Below are positions 1 through 12,400 of a DNA stretch of 64,000 bases, in pieces. The notes beneath the pieces are model-generated. The model saw nothing but the letters and a program-made list of their open reading frames with translations, was not told the origin of the DNA and made no database searches. Location of the stretch: assembly GCA_027943335.1 (NCBI GenBank), contig BSBK01002927.1, positions 399,501 through 463,500 of the forward strand, given 5' to 3'. How positions within the stretch are numbered: position 1 is the first letter of the stretch; each line of letters opens with the position of its first letter. Source of the DNA: Chamaecyparis obtusa. Lineage: Eukaryota; Streptophyta; Pinopsida; Cupressales; Cupressaceae. A program made the translations under genes and the position numbers.

Positions 1-2820
1 ACAAGACACAACCAAAATTACTATACAGAAGAAAGAGTAGAGAGTGAAGTTTCGCCAAAGCTGCATGATAATTGCCATAGACACAAAGATAAGGGAGCCA
101 CATGAAGGAAGGGGACCGTATGCCTTTTGATGCCCGTACGACATAAAGAAAAAATGCCACATATTTCAAATGTTCAAAGTTGCAAATAGTGAACGACCTG
201 TTAAAGGATATAGAGCGCATGTTACAACAAATTGGAGCACATGCATAAAGTGACATCAAGACAATTGACATCATATATTGTTTAATTGCATTAAGAAGGT
301 AACAAAAGATAGTTGATGGACCCAAGAATAGGAAAAGCCAATTGGAGAAATTAGTTATGGCAGTTACTTGCACAGTTGTGTCACCTTCAAGAATGGACCG
401 AGCAACAATGACATTGCCTTTGGGAGTAAGGATTGTAGGTAGAATGGACTCTAGGAAGAATGCTAAAGGGAAAAAGTCGCGGACAAGAGTTCAAACTTAA
501 TGCAAAAGGATGAGGTGACGATTGACACAATCACCTTCGAGGGTTTAAATGGCATAGACTATAGAAAGTGGTGGCAGGTGAACCTTGACGACCACCCCAT
601 AAAAGAAAACCTCAGGCTCGCACAAGTCCAGTGGGCTATCTAGATGTTCGTGTTTTGTATCAAAGATTTTGAACTAGCCCTACGAGCTATGGTTGGCACC
701 TACGAGAGGCACAGGTGGCAATCTATGTTTGACTACCAATGACACCAGATTACAGTTTCATTTGTAGCCCGTGAATTTACACTTGCCGAATGGGACATTC
801 TTATGCATGCAAGTAGAGGGCACTAGGTAAAGAAGTCATTTCTTTAGTAGGGTGAGTGGAGGTGTCTATTGGATGTCTTGAAGAGTTGACTGATAGGAGC
901 AAGCCACACGTCTGATATTGTTGTAGCTCAGATAGCTTTGATGAAAGGGCTGAGGAATGGCGTCATATAAGATTGGGCCTCCATGTTAGCGGACATGATG
1001 GAGGAGTTCGTGACATTACAACAAAGGAGGTTCTACATGCCACATCATGCCATTGGGCTCTTCCTCGAGGCTGTATGTATGCATGTGTCTCCCCACTTAC
1101 ACCAGTTGGTGCCACAAGGCCGGGTACACCTCGACTAGCCACCTATCTTTTATTGGTTACATTTAGACATCTTGGGATCCAATGGTGAGATTCAGTCAAG
1201 CAAGCAACGAAAGCGACAAGTAGTGGTGTCTGAGACGGAGCCCGAGGTAGATGGAGAGGAGGGTGGCAACAACGGCCAGGAGGAGTAAAGGAATACGTTG
1301 AGGGCTAGTGAAGGAAGTTTTCGAATGGTGACCAGAGGCGAGAGTCACTCAACAGTGGGAGATACGTTGGACTCCGAGGTCAGAGTTGAGGGCCTTTCAA
1401 GAGTTGTATTGTGTACCCCTATACCCTTTGTAGGAGGTGCACAGAGAGTTGTGTTCGCTTTAGGTTGTCTATTTGGGGGCAGCCAGTTGGTTCCATCTAT
1501 CTGATTGGGAGTGACAATGGGAGCCTTACCCATGCCGAGATTTGGGGAGTCGCGGGATCCCTTCATCTTGACACCTCCAAGCACCGTCACCTTGACACCT
1601 CTAAGAACCAACATCACGGTCGTGGAGCATCGAGCAGTTGTTGAGCTCGGTCCCCTGAAGGTTGGAGAGCCCACGATAGCTGTAGAGCCAGAGGTAGTAG
1701 GGACAAAGGTGGAAGCCATGGGGCAGTCGACAGGAGAGGTGTTGAGGGATGGTGTTGTTGAGATGTTGGCCAATGCAGGTACTTGGTTAGAGGCCACCAT
1801 GAACACTTGTCTAACCCGTTTCCAGATCTCCCATGGCACCTGTTGGACTCACAATCCTTTCATTGCGGCAACAAGTACCATCTCATTGTGGATTTGGAGG
1901 GAGGGAGTTCACCTATCAGGGAGTTGGAGATAGATCCCCCACATGACATAGGCATACGAGAGAGTGTGAGGATAGGATTCATGCATCCCTCCAACATGTA
2001 TCCAATGCTCACGGTGAGTCTAGTGACCTCAACCGGTACTTGGCAGCCATGGCAGCAGGCGCACAGAGGATAGTGGCCTCTGTTAGATTACGGGCCTACG
2101 AGGTGGTAGATTAGGATGTTGAGTAGTTGTTGGCGTTTGCTACAGTAGGTTGCATTTAGGAGTTTGCATGATGCTTTGAGTCTCGGGGATGGCCTGCCAC
2201 GGAGATCCTTGCAATGTTGGAAGATTGGGGCCTTTTGGAGTCCGTGGGAGAGAGTCAAATTCACTCTTAACTGAGGAAGGTGGAGTTGGCGTTTCGTGAG
2301 CGTTACTACGAGCTTAGGAGGACCCAACATGTAGCATCAGGCATTGAGGCCTTACGGATGGGAGCCTTGACAGCTCGGGAGGAGTTGGCTACCGAACTGC
2401 AGGTGGTAGAGGAGTAGGCTCAACACAGGGGTCAATTGGCAGTGTTGGAGGAACAATTGGCTCAGGTGAGGGTTGAGAGGGCCGCGGTGATGGAGCAGTT
2501 GGATCATGAGAGGGCTGAGCGGACGATGGTGGAGACTCGCCTTGCCACAACTATTGAGACAGACAAGAAGGATAAGGAGATCTTGGAGGCAACATTCATG
2601 GTGAAGTAAGCTTGGGAACAACAGATGTTAGCGGAGAGAGATCTGAGGATATAGACTGAGCAGGTGTACCCGTTGAGAGCATAGCTGGCGACCTCGACAC
2701 CACCTCCTTCCTCATTAGGGATGCTCCCTTGGCTCCCTTCTTGATTTCTTTTTGTATAATTGTCTTAGTCCCCATTTTGTTGTGTGTCATTTAGAGAAGA
2801 CTTTCTTTTTGGGGGGATGA
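1..2820 (+). pseudogene. Decayed 3' extra ORF of a Ty3/gypsy element (copy 1)
   Basis: This stretch is the 3' part of an LTR element that starts left of the window. The first 180 bases resemble the CGTACG-type spacer seen at 56.8-57.6 kb. From about 490 on, broken reading frames match the ORFs at 21.2-23.4 kb and 23.9-25.8 kb. The shared landmark is FYMPHHAIGLFLEA at 1031-1072, followed by a VPQG-type segment and an acidic, charged tail. From about 2280 to 2700 the sequence is rich in Glu, Arg, Ala and Leu codons, as in a coiled coil. Many stops and frameshifts show it is dead. In Athila and Tat elements an additional ORF lies between pol and the 3' LTR, and the position here is the same. I know no function for it. 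The family match is seen directly; the Athila/Tat comparison is inference. Confidence 0.55.
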
Positions 2821-3114
2821 TGTTGTCCGGTAATTAGTGTTTGTCGAGGGGTAGGTAGTTGGACGACAGTTGCCAACGGTTAGCACTCACACCCCGTCAA
2901 CACCTTTATATATATCCATCTATTATCCCCGAGATATGATTATGTTGTTGTCATGATGTAATAGAAGTACCGCTTATGTCATTTTGAGATACATTGTAAG
3001 CATTTATGAGATTAATGAATATGAATATGTGAGTTCTCTTATATTGTACATGTTTATTGTTATATTTTGTATGCCTTTTATTCTGTTCTAAGCATAGACC
3101 CTATAGGGTAAATA
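2821..3114 (+). repeat. 3' LTR of the copy 1 element
   Basis: The LTR begins TGTTGTCCGG straight after a polypurine tract (TTTTTGGGGGGATGA, about 2806-2820) and ends near GGGTAAATA. It aligns by eye with the LTRs at 11942-12212 and 25920-26212, sharing a GTCGAGGGG-like block, a TATATAT TATA-like segment, an ATGTTGTTGTCATGA-like block and a palindromic end of the form TTACCC..GGGTAAACA. The 5' LTR is outside the window, so no target duplication can be checked. Confidence 0.65.
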
Positions 3115-4304
3115 CCATGTACTTGGTTGAGATCCCAGAACATGTTAGGAAATCATTGAAAAATAATCCACAAAATAGATCTTCCTTAAAAGTGACATTA
3201 AAAGCATACATCTTTCCTACTAGGGATAGGGACATTAACTTAATCGTAGAAATATATTTAATTTATTGATGGAACTCAACCATATGAGAGCAAGAGTACG
3301 AGGTATATTAGGGAGCCTTAAACAATCCTTTACCCTAGGCCCAAGAGTAGATGCCATCCCTCTTGGCCATCATGTGGCCCTTTGCCATCCATACGAGGGG
3401 GTATAACTAGTGAGGAATCCCATAGCTGTTTCGCTTGTCCATTGCTACTCTTATCCTCATGATTAATGTTTCTTAACATAATGGTCAACCAAGGTAAGGG
3501 AATGAGGAAACTCCAATAGGATGTCTAGAGTATCCTTCCCTTCTAAGCCCAACTTGCCAAATTTGGGAAGACAAGTACTAAACACACTGCAGCTTATTAG
3601 TATATACTTCTTTAGTGCATTGGTCATCATATTAGTTTCACATCTTATTTTTGAATCGTACTTCTTTGGAGGACAAATCGCTCTATACTATTTTATCTGA
3701 AATTTGCATATTATATCAGTTTTGGAGAACAAACTGTAATATCTCTTTTGATAAACATTCTCCTGCCTATCATCGCAGCACGATAAATCATTCCTATGCA
3801 GAATTATTATCTTGACACACTAATTTCCTGGATTGGAATTTACAGGAAATCGTGAGGTCTTATAAATAAGACGTTTTTCTGATAAATGATGTTTATTTAG
3901 GTATTCCTCATGTCGGGGGCATTACATTATATATATGTTTTAGCATGCATCCAAAGTAGCACCACTGCCGTCACCAAAAATAATGAAATATTTCACCATC
4001 CTGCAAATGTTTCCCCTTGCCACTATGTATGACTCTCTGCCCACTTGTCCCCGTGCCCTGAAACTCAGAGAAACACTGGTTTTAGGGATAGGTAATAAAT
4101 TTTAGGCATGTAAATTAAAAAGGAGGGGCTGGATTTTTGGTTTCCATGGATAATCGGACGAATAAAATGCTTCTAAACAGTGAAGTATGCAATGATTTTT
4201 TTATTATTAGGCAGCAAATGATTTCTTTGTTTTTAATAATGTTTAATTTCATTTGTTTATTTCTTTATTTATGAATGACCTTGACCTTATGTTTAAATGT
4301 ACAG
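3115..4304 (+). other. Intron sequence upstream of the first visible PRMT exon
   Basis: I see no gene or clear repeat here. The stretch ends in a 3' splice site (TGTACAG) at 4298-4304. The preceding PRMT exon, which should encode the end of the Rossmann-fold part, is not found, so the intron probably continues left of the window. Confidence 0.5.
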
Positions 4305-4382
4305 CCTGTAGTGGATGCTTTTGACCCAAGAATGCTCATTGCTCCAGCTATATATCATACATTAGACTTCACTAAGATCAAG
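4305..4382 (+). CDS. PRMT4: PRMT (CARM1-type) exon, start of the visible C-terminal half
   Basis: This 78-bp exon encodes 26 residues, beginning PVVDAFDPRML and ending DFTKIK, in phase 0 at both ends. It is bounded by ..ACAG before and GTAAAT after. In plant CARM1-type protein arginine methyltransferases this segment (VVDAFDPR, then a His, then DFT) opens the beta-barrel domain that follows the methyltransferase fold. These enzymes transfer methyl groups from S-adenosylmethionine to arginines of histone H3 and other nuclear proteins. The next exon, 28 kb away, continues exactly at the expected residue (K then EEELYEID). Upstream exons with the SAM-binding motifs are outside the window. The symbol follows the plant group PRMT4a/PRMT14 and PRMT4b/PRMT13; which paralogue this is cannot be told. 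Confidence 0.88.
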
Positions 4383-5980
4383 GTAAATATTCATTTCCAA
4401 AGGAGGTGTCCAATATTATAAAGCTATTCTCTTTGAAGAGAAATATAATCTAATAAAATTGCATAGTTTTGCCTTTTACTTTAAGTTGAACTGCATTTAT
4501 AAATTTGAATATATGTATTTAATTTAATTTCTGGCAAAAAGTGGAAAATGACTAAACTTGTTTATAGATTGGTTTGCTGCACTTCTTCTAAGAAGTTGCC
4601 CCTATAGTTCTCGTTGCTTATTTTGCATCATCTGCCAAGGTTTCTGTCTTCTTAGAGTCTGATTTATTTTTATTCATAGGGACATTTTAGTGAAAAATCT
4701 TGTCTGAGTTAACTATGCAGTTGCTTTTACAGAAATGTTGATGGTGTTTCATCACATTTGCTCCTTTAAATAAGTAGATGTCTGAAAAGATGATGGAAGG
4801 GTTTTTTCGTTTGGAGAACAACTGCCATTGAATGGCTATAAGATGATTGCTATTGGCATATATGTGTATTTTGGCTATAGAAAATTGAACAACCTGGGTT
4901 GCAGCTAACAATGATGTTTTAGTGTAAACTGAAGTTACCTTGATGCAAAAGGACAATAGATCCTTATTTTTTATTTTAATAAAGCATGTATCCAAGGAAC
5001 TTTTGACCTTGTTACAATCACATTTTTTTCTTATAGTAAAGGGCTCCTTGAACGAAATTTCTGATATAACATTTATATTGATTTATTAATTGTTCCAGGG
5101 GATATTTTCTCTACCTCTCTGTGTAAAATCATAGTAAACAAATTGTAGGAATAGCCCTCCATAGTGAAGCATCACAAAGAAATATATGAATAGATATTCT
5201 CCTTCCTTTTGTATTGCTCTCAGATGGCAGCATATTTGAATTCCTCAACTGAAAATCTCTGATTCTTTTCTAAATGTATTGTATGGCTTAGACTGGCACC
5301 ATATTGTAAATGAGGTCTAATAAGAACTGGTCACATATTCACATTTTATTGTAATGTTGGTATTATGTTGGAGATTAGGGTTCGGCCTTTTGTTGATATT
5401 TGTTTTCCTTGGGTTAGGCATGGCCATATTATATATATAATGAAAAAGGTAATTCTGTGATATAAAAGAAACTTCACTGTTCTTTTGTGACACATCTATG
5501 GGAGTCTAGGTGACATCCCAAGGACTTGGAGGGAACATCCCCCTTTTCCAGGAATGGACAACCTGTTCCTTTTGGTGCATAAGCTATGAAAGGTAACTTT
5601 TAAAGAGAGAAAAAAATGCTAAAAGCACCACAAAACTTGTAGGGGGAGGATTGTGATTGCAAATGTGACACATTGTATTTTAATTTCAGCTGCATTTTAA
5701 TTTTTTAAGCTTTTTAAATAGTTATGTCCGCACTATCCCTAAACTTTGGGAAAATATTTGTCATCCCTGAACATTTCCTATCACCCGTCCCCAAGGATTT
5801 TTATTGGCAATGCAGTAGATTGTATTCAAATTTTAGCTGCTTTTAATTTACTTAAGTTGTTTTAATAGTTATGCTTGCACTGTCTCCAAAATAAGCCGAG
5901 TTCTAGCTATATGTTTGGTAAACTGGAAATATAAAATATTTAATGTATTTTGAGAAGTTTTTATTTCTAAATTTTACCGA

Positions 5981-6914
5981 TACAATATTGTTGAAAATTA
6001 TAAAATGTTCTAGAAGGATGTTTGAGGTTTTGTGTGCTGTACCTACTGTACCAGCATCAATAAGCTCTGTTTCAGGCCTCCAGTAGCAATGTTATGGCTT
6101 ATTAGCCTAGTCTACATTTATTCTATGGTTAAAAACTTAAACATGAATGTTTTCAGAAATATTTCAGTTTGGTTGTCTTGGTGTGCATCCGGGTGGTTTC
6201 TACAATTATGTGGGTGGTGTTTCTATTGTGTTATGAGCAATGTATCTGTCTTATTTACGCGCCAGCAGTGTTCTCATTTGCATGTATTGAGCTTTGTTTG
6301 TCATTGTATAATTTCATTGACTATTGTGAGCTTATATTCCCTTGTTATGTGGATTTAAGAACTAATTAATTGTCTTGCAGCTTTGATTATTAATGACAGT
6401 CCTGATAATATAGTTGATTAGAACAGTTTCTTATCTTTGTCATGTTATACAATATTGTTGAAAATTATAAAATGTTCTAGAAGGATGTTTGAGGTTTTGT
6501 GTGCTGTACCTACTGTACCAGCATCAATAAGCTCTGTTTCAGGCCTCCAGTAGCAATGTTATGGCTTATTAGCCTAGTCTACATTTATTCTATGGTTAAA
6601 AACTTAAACATTAATGTTTTCAGAAATATTTTAGTTTGGTTGTCTTGGTGTGCATCCAGGTGGTTTCTACAATTATGTGGGTGGTGTTTGTAGTGTGTTA
6701 TGAGCAATGTATCTGTCTTATTTACACGCCAGCAGTGTTCTCATTTGCATGTATTGAGCTTTGTTTGTCATTGTATAATTCCATTGACTATTGTGAGCTT
6801 ATATTCCCTTGTTATGTGGATTTAAGAACTAATTAATTGTCTTGCAGCTTTGATTATTAATGACAGTCCTGATAATATAGTTGATTAGAACAGTTTCTTA
6901 TCTTTGTCATGTTA
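5981..6914. repeat. 467-bp tandem duplication (2 copies)
   Basis: Copy 1 is 5981-6447 and copy 2 is 6448-6914, both beginning TACAATATTGTTG and ending near CATGTTAT. They differ at only a few positions by eye, so the duplication is recent. Each copy contains a weak open frame of about 100 codons rich in Leu, Cys and Tyr. I regard it as chance, because it has no family resemblance. Confidence 0.9.
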
Positions 6915-7902
6915 TAACTCAGTTTCTAACCACTTTGTAGGCTTTGAATGGCAATACTGCCAAAGGGATACTATTTGGATGCATTTCATATTGCAGAATT
7001 GGTCGGTTTACAACCAATTATTATAGTATTATGATATAGCTCATTTGGCTATTGCACGTGCTGGCATTGTTGACCTTTTTGGTTAGAGTCAAGCTTCAAC
7101 ATTTTGCCAGTGGCTTTCATTGCATTCACACAATCCACTGGAGAGGTGTTGATGAGTTTGCCTCAACCGCCAATGTATTTTGGTTGGCTTGCTCCTTTTC
7201 ATCTTCTTGCATACATTTTTGATATTGTGTGATTGAAGCACTGTATGCTTTCGCCTTTCCTACAGTGGGCTCTGCTCCCCTGCACTTCCTTGTTGATTAA
7301 TTTGCAGGGAAAATTAAGCCTAACAGCATGAGCAGTCACCACATACCAACACATTTTTCAAGTCTGAATGATATGTTGATATCTCCATTCGTACGACACA
7401 ACTATACAAGACAAAGAAACATTTAACCCATTTCAAAAATATCAAGATGGACATCAGTGATATCTATCTATACATGGTATGCTATCCATTACTCTCAACC
7501 GTTTAAAAATGGAGAGTTCTTTTCTTTACAGAATCTGCTACTTAGCCAAATCAAAGCTTTGTATTTTCAATGAGACACATTGATCACCAAATGGATTTGA
7601 CCTTGATGTCAATAGAGTTATTGTTTTGAATTGGAATTAACAGTAAGCACACAAATAGCCATAGGTTGGCACATGCTATTACCCTTCGTTTAGAGATGAG
7701 AGGTCGATTTGTTTTGGTATTGGAAAGTACGTTTGTACAGAGATTTTGACATAATCATAACAATAACATTGTTCATAGGTATTTAAAATTGGTCTTGCCC
7801 AAGCAACAAGGCTTCAACGGTAGCTCTAATCTAACACAACTTAGATATTCCAAGGGTAGTAATTTGCTAAGCCCAAGGGTGGTAATTAGCTGTAAGGCTT
7901 AG

Positions 7903-8362
7903 GATGACATAGCATCAATTGTAATGACAGTGCCAACCTTATACAACATTCTAATGGCTCTGAAGAAAAGTATCAAGCATTGATCTCCCTTCCCATGACA
8001 TATTTGAATAAAATGCATTTACTGATTGATCCAAACACTGGGATTTTAAATCTCAAAAGTGGTGGTTAAATTTGCCTAGTTTAGACTCAGAGAATAAAGC
8101 AGAGAACCTTCAATAGCTTTAGAAATACATGGGATGACATAGCTTCAATTGAAATGACAGTGCCAACCTTTTACAACATTCTAATGGCTGTGAAGAAAAG
8201 TATCAAGCATTGACCTCCCTTCCCATGACATATTTGAATAAAATGCATTTACTGATTGATCCAAACACTGGGATTTTAAATCTCAAAAGTAGTGGTTAAA
8301 TTTGTCTAGTTTAGACTCAGAGTATAAAACAGAGAACCTCCAATAGCTTTAGAAATACATGG
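7903..8362. repeat. 230-bp tandem duplication (2 copies)
   Basis: Units at 7903-8132 and 8133-8362 both begin GATGACATAGC and include GACAGTGCCAACCTT. They differ at a small number of bases. There is no coding potential. It sits inside the giant PRMT intron. Confidence 0.88.
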
Positions 8363-8828
8363 GAAAAGTCGTAATTTTGTCAATGCTAGATTGTTTTACA
8401 ATGGGTGAGTTGTGGCTCTTAAAACCTCAAAGATAAATGGAAATGGGGTTTTCATTCAGGGAAAAACAAAACAATGCATTGAAGACAAGTTTCAGAGTCC
8501 ACAGTCTGAGATTAGCTATTTCACAAAGCATTTTACAGATTTGTTATCTATGAAAACAACTTAAAAGAGATATGAACAATGTGTACCAAATTTTTGTCTT
8601 CACTTTCAAAATGCCGAAATCATACCTCTTTAGATCTCCTCCTGCGAGCTCTCGAACCTTCTGCACCACATTTATTCCTCCTTGTTATGTATACATTTTT
8701 CATAGGTTTTCTACATGCAGATTACAATTATTTCCTTCGCCGCCTTCTCCATTTTGCAGTCTCCACACTTCCACTTGTTGGTGAATAATGAAAACCGTTT
8801 TTGTGATCTTAGTGAACTCCTATTATAT

Positions 8829-10119
8829 TGTAATATCCCCATCTAGTAATGAAATTTAATATTAAATTACAATAGAATTGAAATATAAAACAAATAAGTA
8901 ATAAATAAATAACAAATATTAAAACATAGAAATTGAACAATTACTACTATGTAAACGAAATAAATATTGGTCAATAACATTATTGAAAACAGCATATTAA
9001 GATTCACATGTATTCAACAGGGAATTACATACAGCATTATTATAATATTTGTATATATAATTAATATTTATTCAAGATAGTTGAAATGAATATATACCAG
9101 AAATAGTTAAGCTAATCTCTATCAGGAAAGTGACTTAGCTTCGTAAATATAAAAAAGCTTTATTGATTAGCAATGAATATTAATAGTGCAGCCATCTTTA
9201 TATGCTGGCGATTATGATAAGAATTGTCTTAGCAAAGATGGGAGGTGACTAGCATGAAAAAGGCATTAATGAACGAATCGATATTCAAGGAGAGGCCAAG
9301 ACTCGATAGAACAAACAATGGTGACTTAAGACCAAATATATAGATATCTTAGGGAAACGTATATTGTCAAATGCAATTGGCATATATCCTATGAAGAAAT
9401 ACGATGAGTAGGCTGGGAATCAGCGATTATTATCGTCAAGCCATTGATAGGTAAGGATCAGTGGTGAGTACAATATTTCGAGGACAAACGTTGGTATGCA
9501 GACCGAACTCCATAACAAGTTCACCCACCAGACATTGATAACATATCAATCATAAAATAGACATCATTACAATGATATTAATATTAAGTATTAACAATAA
9601 TTAAACAATGTTATTAACAGTGAATCAGTAAGGGCCAGTGGTTCACTTAGTAGATAGTTTAATATTAAATACTATGGGAATCAATCATTACGTAGCAGCA
9701 ATACATGCTATATTAACATGGAGTCAAAGTGCATAATAACTTCTTCTTGATTAGTTATGAAGGGCCACCACCTACAAGGATTGTGACTGCTGGGAGAGAC
9801 ATACCCCCCCATTTATATTGTAGCGATTTATATGGAACACGTGAACCTCATTAAAGGGCATTATAAGATCAATAAGAAAATTACTATTTATATTTGGTAT
9901 TCAGAAAGGAATACATACCAACAGTGCCTATTAAAAGAGAATTCATGTTATATTATTTGGCTGGCAAGTATCAGAGGTCGGCATACTAATATAACTTATC
10001 TATGAATCAATGTTGAATTGCAGAATGCTTCATATCTGCATTCCATTAGGATCAGAGATTTATTCTAATATATTTGTGTGAATATATGTTATTTATATAT
10101 TTAATAAACGTAATACCAG

Positions 10120-10153
<34 letters not shown>

Positions 10154-10659
10154 TAGACATTTGTAATTGTATACAGAAATTATATTCCAATCCTATTACT
10201 ATTTGATTTATAGAAGGGAAGTCTGTGATGTTACTAAGGGGGGGCTTGTATAAATCCAAGCAATGAATGTTTGTCCCAAGATAGGGTAGGGATCAGCGAC
10301 CCTAGGCGCCTTGCGGGCAAAGTCCCAAGAAAGGCTTAAGGGCTTGGATCTGTAAACTTTGAGGGAATCCATTGCAAGTTGGTATGTAGGGAACTTGGAT
10401 TACACTTACACCTTCCATCGTTAAGCTGAATAGTAATATGATTGGATATGTGGGAATTAGTAAATAATTTGTCTTGATAAAACTAATACTTTTTATGAAA
10501 ACCTTAGATTGTAATCATTGTATTTTAGGACATTACAATGTAAGAATTTGAATTAAATATGTGAGATGTATGACTAATCCTATCAGGGGATATTACAATC
10601 CAAACCCCAATTGAGAAATTTAGGATAAATTAAGTGAGGTCCCAATAGGGGACATTACA
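8829..10659 (+). mobile_element. Solo LTR, 1.83 kb
   Basis: The sequence begins TGTAATATCCCC and ends GGGGACATTACA, with the TG..CA ends of an LTR, and is flanked on both sides by TATAT (8824-8828 and 10660-10664). It is AT-rich, has a (TA)n run near 10133-10150 and no coding capacity. Its end resembles that of the LTR ending at 14438, which is followed by a real primer site; this gives the orientation. The flanking duplication points to a solo LTR left by recombination between two LTRs. The TATAT flank is low-complexity and could arise by chance. Confidence 0.65.
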
Positions 10660-11393
10660 TATATGGCATCAATTGCCACTACCAAAATTAGCATACATAA
10701 AAAAATACCCTGTTTGAAAATTCAAGTAGGGATTTTTTAATGTGTGCTAATTTTGGAGGATTAGGTAACCGTGTGTGCAAAAATAAGACACTTATAAAAC
10801 ACAATATTCTAGCATTTGAGTATTCCTGTGCAAATTGGAGTGAAAATACATCATTTTTAACCTCAGAGAATTATGAAAATGGCATGTGAGTCTAGACAAG
10901 GGGCTTTTTCCATAGACCGCAGCAAGGGACATTCCTCCTCAACCGTGTTGGTATTGGACCGAAACCCTTGCCAAACCTATCTAACATATTTTAGCTGTAT
11001 TTTGCACAAAACTTTTGTTTTTTATTTCAGAAATTTAATACTTGAAAGTTTTATAGCTTTTGTTCAATCAAAATGTTTTTTGTTTTCCATGACCAAGTTG
11101 AGTCTTCGCAAAATTTTGATTTGTTTACTTACATGAATATTTAAAACTAGTGAAACACCGAGATGCATTGCCCCTTGGAGCCCTGCATTTCTGAGACGAG
11201 GACATATCTAGGACATGGGTACGGGGTGTACCTTCGTAGTCTCGCCCTTGCTGCTGTGACGTTTGGAGATGGCAGAGACGACCAGGTGTCTCTGGGACGT
11301 CTCGTGTATGCCCAAGAGTCCCTAGAGCATCTTGGGGACTCCTGTCCCTGGACATATCAAAAGTGTTTTTTTCTTTTAAATTGTTTTATTTTT
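10660..11393. other. Intron stretch with a GC-richer block
   Basis: From 10660 to 11150 I see nothing. From 11160 to 11355 there is a GC-richer block with repeated GAGACG/CGTCTC and GTCCC-like words. It resembles the sub-terminal repeats of hAT elements but lies outside the hAT element that starts at 11394. It may be a remnant of an older element. No gene is supported here. Confidence 0.35.
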
Positions 11394-11900
11394 CTATGTT
11401 ACACCAAGTTTCCGAGACATGGGGAACGGGGGACGGGGAAATGGGTTTCCGGGACGTATTTTTTGCCCGAGCAGGAGATAGCTATATATATATATATGTA
11501 TATATATTTTCAAATGTATTCATGAATTTTGGATTACATAACATTGTAACATTCATTATAGCAACATAATTATCAATGTCATGCATCAAATCATCATAGA
11601 ACATAACATCAAATCGAATCGTCATAGAATAGGAATATAGGATGACATCAAATGAGAGAATGAAAAGTATCATAGATTCACATCATAATCATATATCATA
11701 ATGTGCAAAGGCTGCAGTTTTCAAGTTTCAAGTTTCAACAAAATGAAAAGTTAAAGACTTAAGCTTTATATCATATATCAAATTCAAGATTCAATTAAAG
11801 TTCCATCAATGTATCAACTATCAATGATCATTAATGTCAAAACACTGTAATTCTGAAATATAAAGTCAAAATGAAAACAAAGGTAGTATGATAGCTGCCC

Positions 11901-11936
11901 CTAATCTTGATGCATATCAATATCACTATCACTGTC
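11901..11936 (-). pseudogene. Separated C-terminal end of the hAT transposase
   Basis: The minus strand reads DSDSDIDMHQD then TAG (stop at 11901-11903). Taking out the LTR complex and one 5-bp duplication copy, this follows in frame on the reading frame that stops at 26218. A short acidic tail with a terminal stop is usual for hAT transposases. This frame agreement is independent evidence for the insertion borders at 11942 and 26212. Confidence 0.75.
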
Positions 11937-11941
11937 ATTCT

Positions 11942-12212
11942 TGTGGTCGGGTATTTTGGTAATTAAGATTTGTTAGTGGTTGTCTGGGGCTAGGTAGTTG
12001 TGCGACGGTTACCGACGGTTGGCACTCGCACCTCTCGACATCTATATATGCTCGTATGTATTGTCTTCGAGATATGCTGCTATGTTGTTGCCGTGAAATA
12101 GAATATTGCTGGTGTCACTAGAAATATATTGTAAACATTGTTGATATTAATGGAAATGCTTTTGTGAGCTGTCTTAATATTTGCATCTGTTTGTTACCCT
12201 GTCGGGCAAACA
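11942..12212 (+). repeat. Outer 5' LTR
   Basis: It starts TGTGGTCGGG and ends GGGCAAACA, with the palindromic TTACCC..GGGCAAACA end of the family. It aligns with 25920-26212 over its whole length by eye, sharing TTTTGGTAATTA, GTTAGTGGTTGT, GGTAGTTGTG, CTCGACATCTATATATGC and GAAATAGAATATTG. A TATATATGC segment is the likely TATA-like element. Confidence 0.8.
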
Positions 12213-12400
12213 TCTGACACCATTGCCAATACGAATTTTGGAGTGGCAGAGCGTTACATGACGAAGATAGCATAATGGGCCAACTAGTGGATGAGGGTAC
12301 GAGCATCAGTCACGAAAACGAAGAAGGATTTCAAGAATTGTTTGAAGGTGAAAAGGCATTGATTGTGGACTTTGCAACCATTTTGCAAGTTGTCATGAAC
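12213..12400 (+). other. Primer-binding site remnant and leader
   Basis: Directly after the LTR comes TCTGACACCATTGCC, a mutated form of TCTGGCGCCGTTGCC seen intact at 58513-58527 (minus). The latter is complementary to the 3' end of plant tRNA-Asp and is the usual primer site of Athila/Tat elements. A short open frame from 12275 (MGQLVDEGT..) follows. It could be the start of gag, but I cannot assign it. Confidence 0.55.

Noticed and set aside
6032..6836. Membrane-protein-like open frames repeated in both tandem copies
   Set aside because: The repetition comes from the 467-bp duplication. The Cys/Leu/Tyr-rich frame has no start context or homologue.
8572..8788. Short Ser/Pro/Phe-rich open frames before the solo LTR
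   Set aside because: Two overlapping frames, no motif; not supported as a gene.
10665..10680. Primer-site-like TGGCATCAATTGCC after the LTR end at 10659
   Set aside because: It matches the Met primer site poorly, no gag follows, and TATAT on both sides of 8829-10659 fits a solo LTR better.
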